A stretch of 64,000 bases of DNA. It comes from Marinomonas ushuaiensis DSM 15871 (GTDB lineage Bacteria; Pseudomonadota; Gammaproteobacteria; Pseudomonadales; Marinomonadaceae). The translations under genes and the position numbers were made by a program. Location of the stretch: positions 620,001 through 684,000 of the forward strand of contig NZ_JAMB01000001.1 in assembly GCF_000521805.1 (NCBI RefSeq), in the 5' to 3' direction. Position 1 is the first letter of the stretch, and every line of letters begins with the position of its first letter. Under the pieces are notes generated by a model. That model was not told where the DNA came from. It did no database searches and saw nothing but the letters and a program-made list of their open reading frames with translations. Positions 44,432 to 52,805 of the stretch are shown here, in pieces.

Positions 44432-45595
44432 ATGATACCTTACGGCAAGCAGGATATTATTCAGGCCGATATTGATGCGGTTGTGGCGGTACTTAAATCA
44501 GACTTCTTAACGCAAGGGCCACAGGTGCCCGCTTTTGAGAAAGCACTGATAAATGCAACCGGCGCGAATTATGCCCTTGCAGTGAACAGTGCCACTTCTG
44601 CTTTGCATATTGCTTGTTTGGCTCTTGAGTTAGGCGCGGGAGATATATTATGGACAACGCCTATTACCTTTGTCGCGTCGGCTAATTGTGGCTTGTATTG
44701 TGGTGCAGAGGTTGATTTTGTTGATATTGATCCAGCAACTTATAATTTATGTCCTCAGGCTCTTAGGCTCAAACTAATAGAAGCCAAGAAACAAAACCGT
44801 TTGCCTAAAGTATTGGTCGCTGTGCATTTATGTGGTCAACCATGTGATATGAAAGCGATTCATGCGTTAGCGGTTGAATACGGTTTCAAGGTGATCGAAG
44901 ACGCTTCCCATGCTATTGGTGGGCGTTATCTAGACAGTCCAATCGGTTCATGTGAATTCAGTGATATTACGGTATTCAGTTTCCATCCTGTCAAAATAGT
45001 TACGACTGCTGAAGGCGGTGCGACATTGACTAATGATGAAACACTTGCGAATAAAATGGCGCTTTATAGAAGCCATGGAATTACGCGAGATAAATCGTTA
45101 ATGGAGAATACGCCCCATGGCAGCTGGTACTATGAACAGATCGATTTAGGTTTTAATTACCGCATGACGGAGTTACAAGCGGCTCTGGGTGTCTCTCAAA
45201 TTGCGCGGTTAGAGGCGTTCGTGGCGACTCGTCATCGTTTGGCATCACGCTATTATGAAAAGCTTAATGATTTGCCAATAACCTTGCCTTATCAATTACC
45301 CAACTCCTATTCTGGTCTGCACTTATTTGTAATTCGCTTAGATTTATCTAGGATTTCTAAAACACACAAAGGCGTGTTTGATGAACTCAGAGCCAATGGT
45401 ATTGGTGTTAATCTGCACTATATTCCCGTTCACCTTCAGCCCTATTATCAACGAATGGGTTTTAAGCTTGGCGACTTTCCCTACGCTGAAAGTTACTACA
45501 CGAATGCTATTTCCTTGCCTATGTTTCATGGCATGACAGATGAACAGCAAGACGAGGTCATCCGTAAATTAACCGATATTGTAATGAGTAAGTAA
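44432..45595 (+). CDS. pseC: UDP-4-keto-sugar aminotransferase, PseC
   Basis: 387 residues in the DegT/DnrJ/EryC1 PLP family. IPYGKQDIIQADIDAVVAVL (about 2-21) is the typical PseC start. VNSATSALHIACLALELG (about 49-66) binds the cofactor phosphate, EDASHAIGG (about 156-164) stacks the ring and FSFHPVKIVTTAEGG carries the Schiff-base Lys near 187. It uses glutamate to aminate C4 of the PseB product. The stop overlaps the pseF start (TAATG). Confidence 0.95.
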   Translation: MIPYGKQDIIQADIDAVVAVLKSDFLTQGPQVPAFEKALINATGANYALAVNSATSALHIACLALELGAGDILWTTPITFVASANCGLYCGAEVDFVDIDPATYNLCPQALRLKLIEAKKQNRLPKVLVAVHLCGQPCDMKAIHALAVEYGFKVIEDASHAIGGRYLDSPIGSCEFSDITVFSFHPVKIVTTAEGGATLTNDETLANKMALYRSHGITRDKSLMENTPHGSWYYEQIDLGFNYRMTELQAALGVSQIARLEAFVATRHRLASRYYEKLNDLPITLPYQLPNSYSGLHLFVIRLDLSRISKTHKGVFDELRANGIGVNLHYIPVHLQPYYQRMGFKLGDFPYAESYYTNAISLPMFHGMTDEQQDEVIRKLTDIVMSK

Positions 45596-46278
45596 TGAAT
45601 ATAGCCATCATTCCTGCTCGTGGTGGGAGTAAACGAATTCCACGAAAAAATATAAAGACGTTTCATGGTAAGCCTATGATTGCTTACTCTATAGAAGCGG
45701 CTTTAAAGAGCGGCTGCTTTGATGATGTGATTGTATCGACGGATGATGAAGAGATCGCCGCCATTGCTTTGCAATATGGTGCAACTGTCCCTTTTATGCG
45801 ACCTGCTGATATATCTGATGATTACGCAACAACGCTGGATGTTATCGCCCATGCATTGACTTGGTGTCAGCAAAACCAAATGGATGTTGAAAACGCGTGT
45901 TGTATCTATGCAACGGCACCTTTCATCCGTGTATCAGATGTACAAGATGGTTTGTCTGCGCTTATTGATAGCGTCCGTTACGTGTTTAGTGCGACTCGTT
46001 ATGCATTTCCAATACAGCGTGCGTTAAAAATGAACCAGCAAGATAGAGTCGAGATGTTTCATCCTGAACATTTAAATACTCGCTCGCAGGATTTAGAAGA
46101 GGCGTATCACGACGCTGGCCAGTTTTATTGGGGCAAAGCACAAGCATTTCTAAATAAAGAACCTATCTTTAGTTCGAATTCAAAGGCCGTTCTTCTTCCT
46201 CGTAAAAGAGTGCAGGATATAGACACTCAAGAAGACTGGGAGCTGGCAGAAGCTTTATATCGAGTGATTGAATGTTGA
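45595..46278 (+). CDS. pseF: Pseudaminate cytidylyltransferase, PseF
   Basis: 227 residues. IIPARGGSKRIPRKNIK (about 4-20) is the CTP-binding loop of CMP-sialate-type synthetases. DDVIVSTDDEEIAAIA (about 42-57), CCIYATAPFI (about 100-109) and EEAYHDAGQFYWGKA (about 162-176) are conserved in PseF. It makes CMP-pseudaminic acid, the donor for transferases. It sits in the middle of the operon, overlapping pseC and the pseGH gene. Confidence 0.94.
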   Translation: MNIAIIPARGGSKRIPRKNIKTFHGKPMIAYSIEAALKSGCFDDVIVSTDDEEIAAIALQYGATVPFMRPADISDDYATTLDVIAHALTWCQQNQMDVENACCIYATAPFIRVSDVQDGLSALIDSVRYVFSATRYAFPIQRALKMNQQDRVEMFHPEHLNTRSQDLEEAYHDAGQFYWGKAQAFLNKEPIFSSNSKAVLLPRKRVQDIDTQEDWELAEALYRVIEC

Positions 46279-47795
46279 AGGTTGTTATTCGTACCGATGC
46301 TTCTTTGCATATAGGCAGCGGTCATGTGATGCGGTGTTTGGTATTGGCTGATGCGTTTAAGCGAGCGGGTCATACGGTGACTTTTGCTACGCGCCCTCAA
46401 AAAGGTGATCTTATTGGCCTTATTAAGCAACGTGGTTTTTCTGTCTGTGAATTAAATCTGCCATCGCATTGGTTAGAGCCGACAACAGCTGCCGATTATG
46501 CTGCTTGGTTACAGGTTGATGAGCGGCAAGATGCACAAGACTGCATGTCTCAGTTAAATAATGTGGATTTGGTGGTTGTCGATCATTATGGCATTGGTAT
46601 CAAGTGGCACCAGAGCGTTAAGTCTCAGCATCGTTGTAAAATCATGGTGATTGATGATTTAGTTAGAGAGCACGCTGCAGATCTGATTGTCGATCAAACA
46701 TTATTAAGAACCCCAAACGAGTACCAGTTATTAAACCCTACCGCTCACATTCTATCTGGTACTGATTACGCTATCATTCATCCTGATTTTGCTGAACTTC
46801 ACACTGATTCTCTTGTAGGTAAAGAACTTAAAAACAAACCTCGCGTATTGGTTTCAATGGGCGGTGTGGATGCGCCTAATGCCACATTACAGGTTTTGAA
46901 AGCATTGAAGTGTGACTTCAGTGAACCTCCTTTGGTTACGGTTTTACTCAGTGCTCGTGCACCTCATTATCAACAAGTTAAGCGTTTTTCAGAGCAAGAA
47001 AAAGATTGGGTGACGCACATTGATTTTGTCGAAAATATGGCGGGATTTATGGCTCAATATGACATGGCAATTGGTGCTCCTGGTTCAACGTCTTGGGAGC
47101 GAGCGTGTTTAGGCATACCCAGCATTATCATTGCATTAGCTGATAACCAACTGACTATTTGTAAAAAGCTTTCTGATGTTGGTGCAGCAATTAGCGTTGA
47201 TCTAGGCTCCATTGATAATGATTTAAAGAAGGCATATCAACAGCTATTGGCTGATTATGCTCAGATGAGAAAAACGAACCTGGAATTATGTGATGGCTTA
47301 GGCGTTGATCGTATTATCAAAAACATTCCACTGCTTTTTGATGATGTACTGCGGTTAAGGTGTGCTGAGTTAAAGGATACCCAGCAAGTTTTTGAATGGC
47401 AGTGCGCTCCTGAAACAAGACAGTATGCTTTAAATAAATCCGTGCCAAGCTTGGTTGAACATCAAGCTTGGATGGAAAGAAAAGTTTCCAATTCAAAGGA
47501 TTATTTTTACATTATCGAAAGAGTGAACCTAGCCGAAGTTCACCCTGAATCTGTGGGTGTTGTCCGCTTGGACATGACCAGTGACAATAGCTATATTCTT
47601 TCTATTTTTATTGCACCGACTCATTTTGGTAAAGGGATCGCAAAACAAACTTTGAGCATGTTAGACAAGCAGCACCCAAGTATTATTATCAATGCCGTGG
47701 TACTTAAAGAAAATACCGCGTCCCATGCGCTTTTTCATCGCGCAGGCTATATAAAAATAGACGAAGAAAATTATATTCGGCCGCCAATAGAGTGA
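46272..47795 (+). CDS. pseGH: Fused PseG-PseH: UDP-sugar hydrolase plus N-acetyltransferase
   Basis: 507 residues carrying two activities usually found as separate proteins. Residues about 1-350 are PseG: RTDASLHIGSGHVMRCLVLA (about 6-25), VVDHYGI (about 98-104) and GAPGSTSWERACLGIPSIII (about 264-283), a GT-B-like hydrolase that removes UDP. Residues about 355-507 are a GNAT domain: LRCAELKDTQQVFEWQC at the start and LSIFIAPTHFGKGIAKQTL (acetyl-CoA loop) near 445-463. That domain corresponds to PseH, which acetylates the C4 amine first. It overlaps pseF by 7 bases. No stand-alone pseH is present, so the fusion completes the pathway. Confidence 0.93.
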   Translation: MLKVVIRTDASLHIGSGHVMRCLVLADAFKRAGHTVTFATRPQKGDLIGLIKQRGFSVCELNLPSHWLEPTTAADYAAWLQVDERQDAQDCMSQLNNVDLVVVDHYGIGIKWHQSVKSQHRCKIMVIDDLVREHAADLIVDQTLLRTPNEYQLLNPTAHILSGTDYAIIHPDFAELHTDSLVGKELKNKPRVLVSMGGVDAPNATLQVLKALKCDFSEPPLVTVLLSARAPHYQQVKRFSEQEKDWVTHIDFVENMAGFMAQYDMAIGAPGSTSWERACLGIPSIIIALADNQLTICKKLSDVGAAISVDLGSIDNDLKKAYQQLLADYAQMRKTNLELCDGLGVDRIIKNIPLLFDDVLRLRCAELKDTQQVFEWQCAPETRQYALNKSVPSLVEHQAWMERKVSNSKDYFYIIERVNLAEVHPESVGVVRLDMTSDNSYILSIFIAPTHFGKGIAKQTLSMLDKQHPSIIINAVVLKENTASHALFHRAGYIKIDEENYIRPPIE

Positions 47796-47802
47796 AACAC
47801 AT

Positions 47803-48858
47803 ATGAACAAATTTATTACGATCGATGGCAAAAATATTGGCCCAAATTACGCTCCTTATATTATTGCGGAAATGTCGGCGAATCATAATGGCAGTATAGA
47901 AAATGCCTATAAAATAATGGAAATGGCGAAGGAGTGTGGCGCGGATGCTATAAAGCTACAAACCTATCGACCAGATACGATCACCATGAAAAGCGATAAT
48001 CCTGAGTTTTTAATTAAAGGTGGGTTATGGGATGGAAAAACGCTCTATGACTTATACGAAGAAGCTCACATGCCATGGGAGTGGCATAAGCCATTGTTTG
48101 AGAAAGCGGAAGCGTTAGGTATTACGATTTTTAGTTCGCCGTTTGATTTTACTGCTGTTGATTTGTTAGAAACACTTGGTGCTCCTGCGTATAAAATCGC
48201 TTCATTTGAAGCGATTGATTTACCTCTTATTGAATACGTTGCTAAAACCGGTAAGCCGATGATTATCTCTACTGGAATGGCGAATGCAGAAGAGATACAA
48301 GAAGCCGTAGACACAGCCAAAAATGCAGGGTGTAAAGAACTTGTGGTGTTGCATTGTGTCAGTGGTTACCCAGCACCATCAGATGATTACAACTTAGTTA
48401 CCATACCTGATATGGCCGCTAAATTTGATGTGCTGACTGGATTATCAGACCATACAATAGACAACACAACCGCGATAACGTCCGTGGCATTAGGGGCCTG
48501 TTTAATAGAAAAACACGTTACCTTAGATAGAAGTGGTGGTGGCCCTGACGACAGTTTCTCTTTAGAAAAACCAGAATTAATGCAGTTATGCCGAGACAGT
48601 AAAATCGCTTGGAAAGCACTTGGGAAAGTAAACTACGAACGAAAAGAAAGTGAAAAAGGCAACGCCATCTTTAGGCGTTCACTTTATGTGGTCAAAGACA
48701 TTGCTGAAGGTGAAGAGTTTACACACGACAACGTCAAAAGCATCCGACCGGGCTATGGTTTGGCTCCTAAATATTTATATGACGTAATAGGGACAGTGGC
48801 AAAGAAAAATCTTAAAGCGGGTGAGGCTCTGACAGAGGAAATGTTGGGAGAAAAGTAA
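47803..48858 (+). CDS. pseI: Pseudaminic acid synthase, PseI
   Basis: 351 residues. An N-terminal NeuB TIM barrel (about 10-255) has YIIAEMSANHNGSIENAYKI (about 19-38), ADAIKLQTYRPDT (about 47-59) and GLSDHTIDNTTA near 209. A C-terminal SAF/antifreeze-like domain (about 285-345) has RRSLYVVKDIAEGE and RPGYGLAPKYL. It condenses 6-deoxy-AltdiNAc with phosphoenolpyruvate to give pseudaminic acid. As the last gene of the set it completes all steps B, C, H, G, I, F in one operon and is followed by a strong terminator. Confidence 0.95.
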   Translation: MNKFITIDGKNIGPNYAPYIIAEMSANHNGSIENAYKIMEMAKECGADAIKLQTYRPDTITMKSDNPEFLIKGGLWDGKTLYDLYEEAHMPWEWHKPLFEKAEALGITIFSSPFDFTAVDLLETLGAPAYKIASFEAIDLPLIEYVAKTGKPMIISTGMANAEEIQEAVDTAKNAGCKELVVLHCVSGYPAPSDDYNLVTIPDMAAKFDVLTGLSDHTIDNTTAITSVALGACLIEKHVTLDRSGGGPDDSFSLEKPELMQLCRDSKIAWKALGKVNYERKESEKGNAIFRRSLYVVKDIAEGEEFTHDNVKSIRPGYGLAPKYLYDVIGTVAKKNLKAGEALTEEMLGEK

Positions 48859-48900
48859 GTTTCTGAGTGGTAATGTTTTTAGACATTAAGACTGAACTCA

Positions 48901-48936
48901 AAAAAATGACCGTTATGAAAATAACGGCCATTTTTT
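48901..48936. terminator. Bidirectional terminator between pseI and the FKBP gene
   Basis: AAAAATGACCGTTAT, a GAAA loop, then ATAACGGCCATTTTT form a stem with one A-C mismatch. The A-run before and T-run after serve both convergent genes. Confidence 0.85.
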
Positions 48937-48965
48937 ATTACTAACTAAAAACTCTAGTTTTACAC

Positions 48966-49667
48966 TTATTTCGCAGCATCTGCTTCTTGAATGCCATGCA
49001 GTTCAACTACAAATTTAAGGGCGGCATTTGCTGGGATTGGGCCTGTGCCACCTGGGCCGTAAGCGAGATCTGCTGGAATGTACAATTCATACTTAGAACC
49101 AACCGGCATTAATTGTAGGCCTTCAGTCCAACCAGGAATAACGCCGCTCAATGGGAAGGTGATAGATTCTCCACGCTCGTATGAGCTATCAAATACGGTG
49201 CCGTCGATTAAGCTACCTTCATAATCTACTTCTACCGTGTCTGTTGCGCTTGGCTTGTCGCCTTTGCCTTCTGTGATAACTTTATACAGTAAACCAGATT
49301 CTGTTTTCTTCACGCCATCTTCGGCTTCTTTCTCGTTCAACCATGCTGCAGAAACGGCTTTTGATTCTTCATTTAGCTTTTCTTGCTCTTGTTGAGCTAC
49401 TGCTGCTTGTTCTTGCTGATAAGCTTGGATAGTTTGTGTCACTTCATCCATTGTCATTTGACCGTCTTTACCAGCAAAAGCATCTTGGAAACCAGCCATG
49501 AAGGTATCCATGTCCAATTCAGAGAAGTCTTGTGTCATACGAGAACCAAACATAGTACCAATGCTGTAGCCAAGGCGTTGCTCTTTCGTGTCTAGTTTGA
49601 TTGAGTCGTCAGCGTACGCAAAAGAAACTGATGACATAACCAGCGCCGCAATAAGAGTTTTTTTCAT
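48966..49667 (-). CDS. FKBP-type peptidyl-prolyl isomerase (FkpA/Mip-like), exported
   Basis: 233 residues. A signal peptide (about 1-19, ending FAYA), a helical N-terminal dimerisation domain (YSIGTMFGSRMTQDFSELDM, about 34-53, and a Gln-rich helix) and a C-terminal FKBP domain (about 130-230) are present. The FKBP domain shows FDSSYERGE, PGWTEGLQLMPVGSKYELYI and LAYGPGGTGPIPANAALKF. It is a periplasmic folding catalyst. It has its own promoter region and is convergent with the pse operon. It looks like a core gene unrelated to the polysaccharide locus. Confidence 0.93.
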   Translation of the reverse strand: MKKTLIAALVMSSVSFAYADDSIKLDTKEQRLGYSIGTMFGSRMTQDFSELDMDTFMAGFQDAFAGKDGQMTMDEVTQTIQAYQQEQAAVAQQEQEKLNEESKAVSAAWLNEKEAEDGVKKTESGLLYKVITEGKGDKPSATDTVEVDYEGSLIDGTVFDSSYERGESITFPLSGVIPGWTEGLQLMPVGSKYELYIPADLAYGPGGTGPIPANAALKFVVELHGIQEADAAK

Positions 49668-50184
49668 AAGAAATTATTCCATTATTATTGAGTATTTAAT
49701 CACTTAGTGATGTAAGCATTAAGACGGAGTTTAATTTGTATACGGTATTTAGCCAAGCATTCTATGGCGCGAAAATTATGGCGCGAAAACAAAGCGGAAA
49801 CAATGATATACGCTTTGTGCTTTGTAAAACCAGATCCGTTGTACCTTTGTAGTATAAGTGTTCTAACATAAGTAAGGCGGTTTATGCCAATTTTATGTTA
49901 TTCACTTTATCAAAGTGACCCCTTCACCTGTACACCTTGTTTGAGTTCCAAAAGATCTTTCTTTAATTATTAAGAATGGTTTCACAAAACACAAAACGTA
50001 GAACCAGATTAATCTTGAATTCTTGTCATAGACAATCGGTTTTACGCAAGCATGACGGTGTTTGCTAAAGCAGCAGAGTTTATTTAGTTGTCTTGACGAA
50101 ATTCTGACATTTTTACAAAGCCACAACGGCAGATCACACTCGTACCTCGTTCATCTGCCCTACGGAACAGGAATGGGCTGCTTG
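49668..50184. other. 517-base region without a supported gene
   Basis: It must contain the promoter of the FKBP gene. A 13-bp palindrome ATCACTTAGTGAT lies at 49699-49711, and a 14-bp-spaced duplication of TATGGCGCGAAAA at 49763-49775 and 49777-49789. A family 2 hairpin repeat is at 50128. A 74-codon minus-strand frame (49902-50126) has no family resemblance and no ribosome site, so it is not called. Confidence 0.5.
50128..50163. repeat. 36-bp hairpin repeat, family 2 copy
   Basis: Arms GGCAGAT (50128-50134) and ATCTGCC (50153-50159) enclose CACACTCGTACCTCGTTC, and CTAC follows. The arms differ completely from other copies but still pair, and the loop keeps CCTCGTTC. Confidence 0.65.
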
Positions 50185-51195
50185 TTATTTTATGCCCATT
50201 AACAAAGGAATCAGGATTGGAACCAAAATACTCATGATGAATCCGCTGGCAATACACACAGGAATAATTTGTGCACCGTGAAATTTTCCTAACATGGGTA
50301 AGGTGAAGTCCATTGCGGTTGCGCCAGAATAACCCACTGACATATGGCTGTTTAATCTGGCAAGAAAAGGAATCAGCATAAGGGCGAGAATTTCACGGCC
50401 AAGGTCGAGTAAGAATGCGGTGGTGCCTAATACTGGATCACCCAAGCCAGAGATTAAAATCCCCGACAAACTGTACCAGCCAAATCCAGAGACAACGGCA
50501 AGCCCTTGGTTCCATGTCAGTCCTAATACCCAGCTACCAACCCAACCGGCCAGTAATGTCGTAGTTATGGTGACGAGTGCAATGATCACACCTTGGGAGT
50601 TTAAAAAGAGTTTACGTAATTTGTAATTGCCTTGCCTGAGCTGACAACCAACCAAAAATAGTAAGAAATACAAAAGGTAAGTAACCAGTTCATCAACACC
50701 GGTTATCCAGTCTTTACTGAATATACCAATGACTATACCAGCAATGACCCAAGCAATGGTTTTAGCTGCGTCTATCAAGGCATGACTGTGTTTAGTTTGT
50801 GGTTCCTGTGATAAATGATCGGCGTGTGTACCGCCAAAGCGTAAGCCGCTTAAATACAAGCCTGATAAACTAATAATGCTGATAAGTACAAACATAACAA
50901 TAGCTTGGTAACCAGCAACAAGAAGCTTTTCAGCAAGGTTGTCTAACGCGCCAAGACTAAAACCAATTAACCCTAAGATGACGTAAACCAGTTGTTCTAA
51001 CCATTTTGCGACGCGGGCAGGGGAAAATACTTTGATATTAACCCAATAACCAAAAAGTAGGGCGATGAGCAAAGGGCCAAGCGTCGCGAGAATAGTCATG
51101 TATAGAGTCATCCAGAGCAGAGTGTAATTGCGCCTTATTGTCCTGATATTTCTCAATAAATACAATGATATGTGTGGATGTGATGTGGGATTCAT
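50185..51195 (-). CDS. LysO-family lysine exporter-like membrane protein
   Basis: Up to 336 residues with about eight helices. The C-terminal signature VVSGFGWYSLSGILISGLGD (about 232-251) and GREILALMLIPFLARLN (about 264-280) are typical of the LysO/YbjE (DUF340) family, which exports L-lysine in E. coli. The first 28-32 residues are hydrophilic and not family-like. No ribosome site is clear, so the true start may be an internal ATG near 51111 or 51099. It is divergent from the MATE gene. Substrate specificity is inferred from the family only. Confidence 0.8.
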   Translation of the reverse strand: MNPTSHPHISLYLLRNIRTIRRNYTLLWMTLYMTILATLGPLLIALLFGYWVNIKVFSPARVAKWLEQLVYVILGLIGFSLGALDNLAEKLLVAGYQAIVMFVLISIISLSGLYLSGLRFGGTHADHLSQEPQTKHSHALIDAAKTIAWVIAGIVIGIFSKDWITGVDELVTYLLYFLLFLVGCQLRQGNYKLRKLFLNSQGVIIALVTITTTLLAGWVGSWVLGLTWNQGLAVVSGFGWYSLSGILISGLGDPVLGTTAFLLDLGREILALMLIPFLARLNSHMSVGYSGATAMDFTLPMLGKFHGAQIIPVCIASGFIMSILVPILIPLLMGIK

Positions 51196-51242
51196 CGGCC
51201 GATTCTAAAATCGATAATGCATCAAGCTCTATCGGATTTCAT

Positions 51243-51264
51243 GTCGGAATACATTCCGCCCTAT
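51243..51264. repeat. Short hairpin repeat, family 1 copy
   Basis: GTCGGAATACATTCCGCCCT followed by AT, with stem CGGAAT/ATTCCG. It lies between the lysO-like and MATE genes. Confidence 0.6.
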
Positions 51265-51366
51265 CTGTGATGCATCAATGGCGTGGTTTTTTGTGCAATG
51301 TTGGGTGATAGGTGGTAAATTGCTCGGCTGTTTTGGGTGTTTTCTATGGATAGTCGGCGGTGATGT

Positions 51367-52737
51367 GTGGTTAAGCGTTTTCCTGTATTGAAAGAAGTGC
51401 TTCATTTATTGTTTCCTATGGTTCTGACGATGACGTTGGAGTTGTCTATCAGCGTAGTTGATACCATCATGCTAGGGCATTACAGTCCTTTGCATCTCGC
51501 AGCAGTTGGTCTTGCATCGAGCCTTTGGCTTCCTGTTGGCTGTTTTCTGATTGGTGTGACCTTTGGTATTACGCCTTTGGTGACGCGCCATCTACATGGT
51601 CGACAACCTAAGCTTGTCAATCTTTATATGTCTCAAGCCATTGGGTTGTCAGTTGTGCTTGGCATATTGGCGAGCTTATTAACCGTGTTTGTTTTACCTC
51701 ACCTTGCCAGCATGATGGCGACAGAAGAGGAAACTCGTAGAGTCTCCGTGAATTATTTGTATATCTTCGCTCCTGCTTTGCCTATGTTGGCGTTGATGAC
51801 AGCGTATAAAAACTTGTTTGAAGCTGCAGGGCGTCCAGGATTTCCACTTTTTGTGGCAAGTACCGGTTTGGTATTAAATGTCCTGTTTAACTATGTGCTG
51901 ATTTTTGGCAAGTTTGGTTTCCCTGAAATGGGCGCAGAAGGTGCAGCGTTAGCGTCTTTGTTGTCTTTGTATTTGGCTGTGTCTTTGTTTTTTGTTTATG
52001 ACCGATTTCTTAATAAAACGCCTTTGTTCACTCGCTTGGTTTGGCGATATACTCGAAAATTTTCGATCTTATTAAATGTTGGTGCGCCAGCTGGATTCGC
52101 TTTTGCGTTTGAAGTTGGGTTGTTTTCCTCCATGACTTGGTTGATTTCTTCGTTTGGCGACCTCGCGTTGGGCGGTGGCCAAATTGTTATGTCTTATACC
52201 TCATTCCTATTCACACCTATGATGGCGATGAGTGCGGTTACTGCCATAGTAGTTGCAAAAGCCATGTCCAAAGAAGGTGTGGAAGGCGTTAAAAAGCGCA
52301 TTCGAGTTATTTTGTGGTTAGGCTTAACTTACGTATGTACTTGCTTCTTCATCACGCAATTTTTTCACAATCAAATTCCTTATATCTACAGCAACAATGA
52401 AGAAGTCGTGGCCTTGGCAGCCAGCATCTTACTTATATCCTCCTGTTACCAATTTCCAGATATGCTGCAAACCGTGTTTACAGGTGCGCTTCGTGGCTTC
52501 CGGGATACACGCACATCGATGATTGCGTTTGGTGTTTCGTTATTTGGTTTGAGTATTCCGTTTGGTTTTTGGTTATCTCACTACAGCCCTTGGGCCGAAA
52601 CTTTATCGTTACGAGGTTTTTATATCGGCTTAGGTGCAGGGTTATGTCTATTAGCCACCATTTTGATATTACGTTTTAGAGTGGTGTTACGTCGATATGA
52701 AGGCAAACGTATTAGATCACCAAGAGAAGTCGCGTAA
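51367..52737 (+). CDS. MATE-family efflux transporter (NorM-like)
   Basis: 456 residues with 12 predicted helices in two related halves. The start VLKEVLHLLFPMVLTMTLEL, then VDTIMLGHYSPLHLAAVGLA (about 31-50) and PLVTRHLHGR near 76-85, match the first MatE domain. GAPAGFAFAFEVGLFSSMTW (about 239-258) opens the second. MATE pumps export cationic drugs or metabolites using Na+ or H+. The start is GTG at 51367, with only a weak ribosome site. It is not obviously linked in function to its neighbours. Confidence 0.9.
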   Translation: MVKRFPVLKEVLHLLFPMVLTMTLELSISVVDTIMLGHYSPLHLAAVGLASSLWLPVGCFLIGVTFGITPLVTRHLHGRQPKLVNLYMSQAIGLSVVLGILASLLTVFVLPHLASMMATEEETRRVSVNYLYIFAPALPMLALMTAYKNLFEAAGRPGFPLFVASTGLVLNVLFNYVLIFGKFGFPEMGAEGAALASLLSLYLAVSLFFVYDRFLNKTPLFTRLVWRYTRKFSILLNVGAPAGFAFAFEVGLFSSMTWLISSFGDLALGGGQIVMSYTSFLFTPMMAMSAVTAIVVAKAMSKEGVEGVKKRIRVILWLGLTYVCTCFFITQFFHNQIPYIYSNNEEVVALAASILLISSCYQFPDMLQTVFTGALRGFRDTRTSMIAFGVSLFGLSIPFGFWLSHYSPWAETLSLRGFYIGLGAGLCLLATILILRFRVVLRRYEGKRIRSPREVA

Positions 52738-52767
52738 TTAAACAATGTGAATATTGGTTATTGAAAC

Positions 52768-52805
52768 GCCAGATTACGCCTCGTTCCCTAGCTAGTTTGG
52801 CCTAC
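52768..52805. repeat. 38-bp hairpin repeat, family 2 copy, overlapping the cobQ stop
   Basis: Opens GCCAGATTACGCCTCGTTCC and closes AGTTTGGCCTAC; arms GCCA/TGGC. The terminal CTAC supplies the TAG stop of cobQ on the minus strand. Confidence 0.75.

Noticed and set aside
49902-50126. 74-codon minus-strand frame
   Set aside because: No ribosome site, odd Cys/Phe-rich composition and no recognisable motif; treated as chance.
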